Source: a virus. Taken from it: a stretch of 45,109 nucleotides of DNA. Each line of letters begins with the position of its first letter. Position 1 is the first letter of the stretch. The position numbers and the translations under genes are program-made. This document shows, one piece after another, positions 39,608-45,109 of the stretch. The notes under the pieces were generated by a model. That model saw only the letters and a program-made list of their open reading frames with translations. It ran no database searches and had not been told where the DNA came from. The stretch is taken from the IMG/VR virus record IMGVR_UViG_3300032086_002174, positions 1-45,109 of that record. One strand, given 5' to 3'.

Positions 39608-42307
39608 ATGAGCATTAAGACAATTGGTACAGCCGTGGAGTCTAACTCCACAGGTGTACAGAAGCGGATCAACAAGTCCGCAGAGAAACTTGTCTTCGAT
39701 GTTCTTCAGTCTACACAATACTCTACCCCGATACCTTCAACCGTACGTGAGCTGGTGACCAACGCCTGCGATTCACAACGTGAGAAAGAGATCGCGTTGG
39801 AGATACTGTCAGGCAAGAAGAAGGTCGAAGACTATTACATCACACGCAATGATGAGCAGTATATTGATTCAAACTTCACACCAGAGTACTATGATTTTCA
39901 GTATCTTTGTGCAGATAACAACAGAGTTATCGTTACATACAAAGAAAATGGAGGCACTGGCTTTTGTGATGTTTTTAGTGTTACTGACTACGGCGTGGGT
40001 ATCGGCGCGTCGAGACTCGAAGGGTATCTCGAACTGGGATTCTCAACAAAAAGAAACACAGCAGAAAACTTCGGGGCGTTTGGTCTCGGAGCCAAAGTCC
40101 CGCTCTCGACAGGCGTCGACTTCTACACGGTAGAGACTGCACACAATGGCAAGCTGTTCAAGATGAACTGCTTTGCTTACAAAACGGACTTCCTTATTGG
40201 TAAGTTCCAGGCCGATGGTCACATTACTTTCAGTGATGGGACTCAGGTTAACTATATAAAAACAAATTCCAAGAACTTCACGAAGATATCGTTCGGTGTC
40301 AAGCGACACAACCGTACGAAGTTTATTGATGCAGTACAGGATCAACTGAACTACATCGATAACGTCGACATGAAGTACATCTACGAAGATGGTCATGAGA
40401 TGGATAGGAGTGTAAGGAGTGATGTCCTCTACAACTCTGACAATCTTATCGTCTCAGACACTTGGGCATGGCGTAAGCCTCACATTGTCATGGTTAAATC
40501 CCCAGGAGCCACTACGGGTATTAACTATGGATATGTGGACTTCCGTGAGCTCGAGATGGAGAGCCTATGGGGTGCAGTGGGTATTAAATGCCCAGCACGT
40601 CAGGCCTACCTAGATGAGGATGGTAACGAGGTCGTAATCCAGGACGGCGTCGAAGTCACCCCATCACGTGAGAAGGTGATTTGGAATGAACACACAAAGA
40701 ATTACATCCAAGGTGCGATTGAGAGAGCAGCTCAAGACGCAGCAGATGTGATTACCGAACAACTCGACGAAACAGACTTTCTCACATGGGTGAAGAAGTG
40801 CAGTGAGGTGATCTACAAGAACACCGGTAATGATACTGTGCTACGTCAGCTAGGTGAGTTAATAGATAAAGAGAACATTCGACCACGCTTTCCTGGTACG
40901 AACATAACCTTTGCATCCCCTGCAGGTATACTCAAGGGATTCAAGGTGCGTAACGTATCTAGGACTTGGAAGAATGGTAAACATCAAATTGTTAGAGAAG
41001 ATGTAGGATGGGGCCAAGTTAATTGGAACAACCTGTACTTCGTCAAAGGGAATCCTTCAGCGCGTAAGGACCTGTACCTTATGCAGAACGAGACCCTTAC
41101 TCTCATTACAGAACATCAGATGACTAACCTGATGAATGACGATAAGGTGCAAATGAAGATTGACTCCATCAATCTACACAGGGCATCTAATTGGGAACTC
41201 ATCAAGGACTGTCCGCTCTTGAAGTTCGACTATGACGAGATAGAAGTACCGGCTGATTTCAATGAGGCCTTAGACACAAAGCAAGAACAAGAAGAGCTGA
41301 AGAACAGATACCGTTTCATGACACCAGAAGAAAGACGTAGCTTGACTAACGAGGTCGTCCTTTACACCTTACGACGTCCGTACGCTGGTGATGAGAAATG
41401 GTGTCACCGGATTTCAGACTGGACATGGGACAAAGTAGAAGCACCGCTGCAGTTGATTCAAGACACTGACATAGAAACGTACTATGGTACCAGTGAAGAT
41501 GAAGCTATGCTGCAACTGGCTGCTACAATCTGTGCCCCTACAGTTCCTGCTTGGACTGACGTGTATCCTAAGCTTTCACATTACCACCCGTTCTCAAACA
41601 CGGATACTCAAATGGCTAACCAGAACCCTGTGTTTACAGAGTTTAGGCCACATAGACTCCGCAATGATTACAATGGTAACTGGATGAAGGAGACAGATGA
41701 AGAACCCTCTAAGGTCACAGACATACAGCTGTTCAAAGTATCAGCTGCACTGTCCAAGAAGATGGTGGGGACTAACATCAAGCACATCAGTGAGTTCTTC
41801 TCTACTACACATGAAAACAAATGGAGTATGCACAGTAAAGTTCGAGAGTGGGTTACAGGATGTTTGACGCCTCATGTACCCAACTGGTTTGAAAAGTTGA
41901 AAGAAGTCGATCCTAAGTACAAAGATGTATTGGATAAGCTTCAGCCGTACGACAGGTACCGCTACCACAGTAGATACTGGGATCACAGCGATGGTGAGTT
42001 CAAAGAGGTTATCGATCTGATGAAGAAGATGCACGAGATGCAGGTCTTCATACTAGATGGCCACGATGAACAAGCTATTGCCCAGAAGTCTATGGAGCTG
42101 TTTAAGGTAGCGGATGCAGATTGTACGATTGCTGAGGATGATATCCACATACTCGGTGAGTACTTGAAAGAGTTCCTTGAGCCACTATATCCACTCTTCG
42201 AACGCATCAACTTCCCTTATCGCAGTGAAGACGATGATAAGTTCTGGAAGGAGATTCGTGCGTATCTTGAGCTAAAAGACAGACACGAATTCAACCCACC
42301 ACTATGA
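39608..42307 (+). CDS. rIIA: rIIA-like GHKL ATPase (899 aa)
   Basis: N-terminal HSP90/gyrase-type ATP-binding fold: N-box RELVTNACDSQ (47-57), G1 DYGVGIG (127-133), G2 GAFGLGAK (156-163). The remaining 700 residues are a large unknown region with helical C-terminal third. Size and the coupled downstream gene match the T4 rIIA/rIIB arrangement; these proteins act in host-membrane or exclusion-related control, mechanism unknown. It starts directly after a terminator and overlaps rIIB-like by 4 bases. Confidence 0.8.
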   Translation: MSIKTIGTAVESNSTGVQKRINKSAEKLVFDVLQSTQYSTPIPSTVRELVTNACDSQREKEIALEILSGKKKVEDYYITRNDEQYIDSNFTPEYYDFQYLCADNNRVIVTYKENGGTGFCDVFSVTDYGVGIGASRLEGYLELGFSTKRNTAENFGAFGLGAKVPLSTGVDFYTVETAHNGKLFKMNCFAYKTDFLIGKFQADGHITFSDGTQVNYIKTNSKNFTKISFGVKRHNRTKFIDAVQDQLNYIDNVDMKYIYEDGHEMDRSVRSDVLYNSDNLIVSDTWAWRKPHIVMVKSPGATTGINYGYVDFRELEMESLWGAVGIKCPARQAYLDEDGNEVVIQDGVEVTPSREKVIWNEHTKNYIQGAIERAAQDAADVITEQLDETDFLTWVKKCSEVIYKNTGNDTVLRQLGELIDKENIRPRFPGTNITFASPAGILKGFKVRNVSRTWKNGKHQIVREDVGWGQVNWNNLYFVKGNPSARKDLYLMQNETLTLITEHQMTNLMNDDKVQMKIDSINLHRASNWELIKDCPLLKFDYDEIEVPADFNEALDTKQEQEELKNRYRFMTPEERRSLTNEVVLYTLRRPYAGDEKWCHRISDWTWDKVEAPLQLIQDTDIETYYGTSEDEAMLQLAATICAPTVPAWTDVYPKLSHYHPFSNTDTQMANQNPVFTEFRPHRLRNDYNGNWMKETDEEPSKVTDIQLFKVSAALSKKMVGTNIKHISEFFSTTHENKWSMHSKVREWVTGCLTPHVPNWFEKLKEVDPKYKDVLDKLQPYDRYRYHSRYWDHSDGEFKEVIDLMKKMHEMQVFILDGHDEQAIAQKSMELFKVADADCTIAEDDIHILGEYLKEFLEPLYPLFERINFPYRSEDDDKFWKEIRAYLELKDRHEFNPPL

Positions 42308-43470
42308 TATCTATTAATGTAATAGGTGACATGATATCCGGTAGCTACGGCAACACCCCGTTCTCTCGTACATACGAGAAGGATATCTATAAGCAGATGG
42401 TCAAGCTCGCTACTGATGCTGACCAGGCTGAGACGGTTGAAGAATACAATGGGATACTCGCTGAGTTCTCGTTGTTGACTACAGAGGACCTCAAGACTAG
42501 ACGTCACATTGCAGACATTGCAGGTGATATCTACATATCTAGAGATGCCGCTGGTAGATATTTCATGGAGCTGAGTGACGGGTATCTCCTCGATACCCCG
42601 ATGCCACAGTCTCTGGTTGATAGAATCCTTGACTCCTTTGATACAGGAGCGGATACTACACCATTGGCTAAGCTCTGGTTGAGATGGCTACGTAATCCTA
42701 TACTTCGCAGGAAGAAGAGGAAGGGTAAAGGTGATGAGTTCACCAAGCGCTTCTTTGATTTTATCGACATGAAGTACGTGCACCCACGACTCAAGACTGA
42801 GTACATGGAGGAGCACGGACTGAGTGAAGAGCTCGCTGAGAAACGAGCAACCATGTATCAAGTTAAGATCACCAAGGAAGGTCTTGTCAATGCATTCAAG
42901 GTTTCGAGAGAAGTCTTGACTAAGTATGACACTGAGACCGGGGAAGAGATTCCTCGTTACACTCGTACCTTCAACCCTGACACAGGTGAGATCGACAGTG
43001 ATGGACTCCCAGAGTTTGTGGAGGACAGACTGTTCGAACCAGCTGTATGGAGGGGTGGTGATAAGTTCTACTGCGAAGGTGCTAACGGGTATGACAGCCC
43101 ACAGTACTTCATCAAGGTTGGTTGTGTACACAGACTCCCATCATGGGATATGGTAGACACTGACGATGATAGAAGCTGTGTCCCTGGACTGCACGTTGGT
43201 GGCCTGAAGTACATTGCTTGGTACACTGGTGAGATTCATAATGTCTTCGTAGACCCTATGCACGTTGGTGCTGTCCCTAACTCAGTGGACGGTGCTATTC
43301 GTTGTCTTCAATACTTCGTACACTCCAGCCTTGTTGGGGTGAACGGTAGCATGTATCATTCTTCAAAGTATGCCCAGCTCACTGATGAGCAGTGGGAGGA
43401 AATGAAGGACAAGATTATTGAGAAGTTCAACAAGCGTTCAGACAAGGTCGGTGAGATAAAGATGCTGTAA
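42304..43470 (+). CDS. rIIB: rIIB-like protein (388 aa)
   Basis: C-terminal signature CVPGLHVGGLKYIAWYTGE...FVDPMHVGAVP (about 295-325) matches the conserved end of T4-like rIIB proteins. The basic middle (LRRKKRKGKGDEFTKRFFDF) precedes a YHPRL helix region. Longer than T4 rIIB (312). ATGA overlap with the rIIA-like gene indicates coupling and a joint function. Confidence 0.78.
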   Translation: MISINVIGDMISGSYGNTPFSRTYEKDIYKQMVKLATDADQAETVEEYNGILAEFSLLTTEDLKTRRHIADIAGDIYISRDAAGRYFMELSDGYLLDTPMPQSLVDRILDSFDTGADTTPLAKLWLRWLRNPILRRKKRKGKGDEFTKRFFDFIDMKYVHPRLKTEYMEEHGLSEELAEKRATMYQVKITKEGLVNAFKVSREVLTKYDTETGEEIPRYTRTFNPDTGEIDSDGLPEFVEDRLFEPAVWRGGDKFYCEGANGYDSPQYFIKVGCVHRLPSWDMVDTDDDRSCVPGLHVGGLKYIAWYTGEIHNVFVDPMHVGAVPNSVDGAIRCLQYFVHSSLVGVNGSMYHSSKYAQLTDEQWEEMKDKIIEKFNKRSDKVGEIKML

Positions 43471-43471
43471 T

Positions 43472-44233
43472 ATGAGCAGTATCGAGAGACTACCCAGAGA
43501 CGGAAACATCTGTCTGATAGATGCAGATTCTCTCATATACTATGAGATGCACAAGCCAACTCTTGAGGAGGCTTTGTATGGGATAGACGAGAGAGTCACA
43601 CATATGCTTAGTGCTTGCAACACTTCGCAGTATGTTGGCTTTCTTACTGAGAAGAACTGCTTTAGGTACGGGGTTACTCCTGATTACAAAGGTAATCGTA
43701 AGGGTAGGCCCAAGCCTATTGTGTTTAGTGCCATACGTGAGTACATGGTTCAGAAGTACAACTTCTGGGGTGTACCCGGCTTTGAGGCAGACGACCTAGT
43801 GAGCTACTATTCGTATACGGATAAGCGCTCTACTATTATCTGTTCACCAGATAAGGACGTCTTGTATCAATGCGTAGGCATGCACTACAACTATCAGAAG
43901 GATGAGTTCCTTCATACTACCCCAGATGAGGCACTGAAGTTCCTATGGAAGCAGGTGCTGATGGGTGATAGTACTGACAACATCCAAGGCATTCCTGGTG
44001 TCGGCGAAAAGACTTCTGACAACTGGTTGAAGAACCGGAAGAATGACTTCGAGGGCTTTGCTCTTAAGAAGTATGTAGAGAAGTTCGGCATGGTGGATGG
44101 CATCATGAAGTTCCACGAAACATTTAGACTGGTGTACTTGCTTAAGACACCTGAAGATGTAGAACGTGAGACAGAATTGTTGCTTCCTTCGCTAGAAGTT
44201 GATACCTTACAGAAAGAGGAAGAGCTATGGTAA
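43472..44233 (+). CDS. 5'-3' exonuclease/flap endonuclease (253 aa)
   Basis: Removes RNA primers and flaps; complements the polymerase that lacks this domain. PIN-type acids: CLIDADS (Asp17, Asp19), DYKGNRKGRP (71-80, the R/K lid), FEADDLV (104-110), CSPDKDVLY (124-132), MGDSTDNIQGIPGVGEKT (164-181) with the helix-hairpin-helix. Length is typical of phage enzymes such as T5 D15 or T4 RNase H. Overlaps the next gene by 7 bases. Confidence 0.9.
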   Translation: MSSIERLPRDGNICLIDADSLIYYEMHKPTLEEALYGIDERVTHMLSACNTSQYVGFLTEKNCFRYGVTPDYKGNRKGRPKPIVFSAIREYMVQKYNFWGVPGFEADDLVSYYSYTDKRSTIICSPDKDVLYQCVGMHYNYQKDEFLHTTPDEALKFLWKQVLMGDSTDNIQGIPGVGEKTSDNWLKNRKNDFEGFALKKYVEKFGMVDGIMKFHETFRLVYLLKTPEDVERETELLLPSLEVDTLQKEEELW

Positions 44234-45000
44234 AATGTCAGGACATACAATTCACCCCTGTAAGTGGGAGAACTGTACGTTTGACTGGGGATCTCTCTAA
44301 GTGTGACATAGAGGAGATTCATGGGGTGATAACATCTATCACCTGCAAGTTCCCTGAGTGTGATTACACAATCAAACTGGGTGAGACTATACGGCCTCGT
44401 GCTAAGTCTCCCTATCGCGTGAATGTAATCAGAGCTCACACGGAGCTAGGTAAAGTAAAGTTCTATGACCTGACGGTCGCTAGGCTAACGGACAGCAGCA
44501 TCTTTGTTCTGCCCTTGATGGGTATGAACAGAGATCTGATGTTGTGGGATTCACTGTTCGTCAATGCCTTTATAGCTACAGATGTGGACGATGATTGTAT
44601 CGCCCTGCTGTACAGATTCTCAGGCGAGTCTACCTTTACCAAGTTTGAATCAGCTCTATGCTCGTTCAGAAATTTTAGACGTCGTGAGGACCCAGATCCT
44701 TATCACGTTCTGTTTGTGTTCGATGTTCCTGAAGATGCTAAGCGGTCATACCAAGCATACAAAGAAGGAAAATACTCAATGATAGACGACATATGGAAAC
44801 TAAGAATACTAGAATTTCATGACTTCGACATCGATGGACACACTGGGAAGATTCTCTTTCAGGCTCCCAGTCTAAGAGATCAACTTGAGGAAGAGCTAGA
44901 TGTGAAGCTACCTGCTGATGCAGAGCTACACAGCATGCCCAACCTTGACATTGAGATCTTTGACAGAGAGTACTATGCTCCCAGAAATAAGGTAATATGA
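44227..45000 (+). CDS. Conserved phage protein of unknown function (257 aa)
   Basis: First third is beta-rich (VKCQDIQFTPVSGRTVRLTG, ITCKFPECDYTIKLGE). The second part has FTKFESALCSFRNFRRREDP, then HVLFVFDVPEDAKRSYQAYK with KYSMIDDIWKLRILEF, a pattern I recall from many marine phage hypotheticals of this size. Coupled on both sides by overlaps. No catalytic motif seen. Confidence 0.68.
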   Translation: MVKCQDIQFTPVSGRTVRLTGDLSKCDIEEIHGVITSITCKFPECDYTIKLGETIRPRAKSPYRVNVIRAHTELGKVKFYDLTVARLTDSSIFVLPLMGMNRDLMLWDSLFVNAFIATDVDDDCIALLYRFSGESTFTKFESALCSFRNFRRREDPDPYHVLFVFDVPEDAKRSYQAYKEGKYSMIDDIWKLRILEFHDFDIDGHTGKILFQAPSLRDQLEEELDVKLPADAELHSMPNLDIEIFDREYYAPRNKVI

Positions 45001-45109
45001 ACGACAAGATTAAAGAACAGCTTGGGGACTGGTGGCCGGTCCTCAAGCCAATCTTTGACAGCCAGAGATTCATGGCTCTGCGTGAAGCTCTTAAGACTGA
45101 ATATGCTAA
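44997..45109 (+). CDS. ung: Uracil-DNA glycosylase N-terminus, cut by window edge
   Basis: ATG 44997 overlaps the previous stop by 4 bases and stays open for 37 codons to the edge: MNDKIKEQLGDWWPVLKPIF, then DSQRFMALREALKTEYA. The W-x2-L-x2-F...F-x2-L pattern is how family 1 UDG enzymes of phages begin; UDG is a recurrent crAss-like gene. The catalytic motif would lie outside the window, so this is a strong resemblance but not proof. Confidence 0.62.
   Translation, partial: MNDKIKEQLGDWWPVLKPIFDSQRFMALREALKTEYA

Noticed and set aside
1-45109. CRISPR array, insertion sequence, integrase or lysogeny module
   Set aside because: No regularly spaced repeats, transposase, recombinase or repressor/integrase pair was found; the phage looks lytic as far as this window shows.

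Overview
The window reads as a 45.1 kb piece of a tailed double-stranded DNA phage genome, cut inside a gene at both ends. I infer a crAss-like (Crassvirales-type) podovirus infecting a Bacteroidetes host, probably marine or aquatic. Reasons: the order small terminase candidate, TerL, portal, hydrolase, scaffold, capsid, ring-like protein; an IHF/HU-like small protein and a small winged-helix gene next to the packaging genes; a family-A polymerase, Zn-less primase, DnaB, UDG replication set; a promoter that matches the Bacteroidetes TTTG / TAnnTTTG consensus exactly; and GCTDP-type repeats common in Flavobacteria. No database search was possible, so family names rest on motifs and remembered resemblance.

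Layout. Positions 1 to about 24.8 kb are all on the minus strand. Read in transcription order they hold two coiled-coil membrane proteins, a short GTG-start gene, an amidase, then a GroES co-chaperonin under the best promoter of the window. A tightly overlapping packaging and virion operon follows (winged helix, Zn protein, IHF-like, TerS candidate, TerL, portal, DUF2272-like virion protein, scaffold, major capsid, head-tail proteins), ending in a 2457-residue tail protein and a fibre that runs off the left edge. From about 24.9 kb rightward everything is on the plus strand. 24.9-28.2 kb is an accessory or early region of very short genes: single-helix microproteins, lipoproteins and secreted proteins, separated by hairpins and a repeated leader. 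28.2-45.1 kb is the replication and recombination block: PolA without a 5' nuclease domain, two tRNAs, a stand-alone DnaA domain IV protein, SF2 helicase, DnaB, RecA-like NTPase, putative SSB, primase, PD-(D/E)XK nuclease, rIIA/rIIB-like pair, a separate flap nuclease, and the first 37 codons of a probable uracil-DNA glycosylase.

How it works together. The divergent layout separates an early/replication programme (right) from a late packaging/lysis programme (left). Many neighbours overlap by 4 bases (ATGA), implying translational coupling. Strong hairpins follow the genes likely to be expressed most (capsid, 355-residue structural protein, 197-residue protein, SSB-like protein). Several convincing genes are shorter than 60 codons and are easily missed; they are listed here. 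No stretch over 300 bases lacks a gene. The longest gap is 27311-27580 (270 bases), which is rich in inverted repeats.
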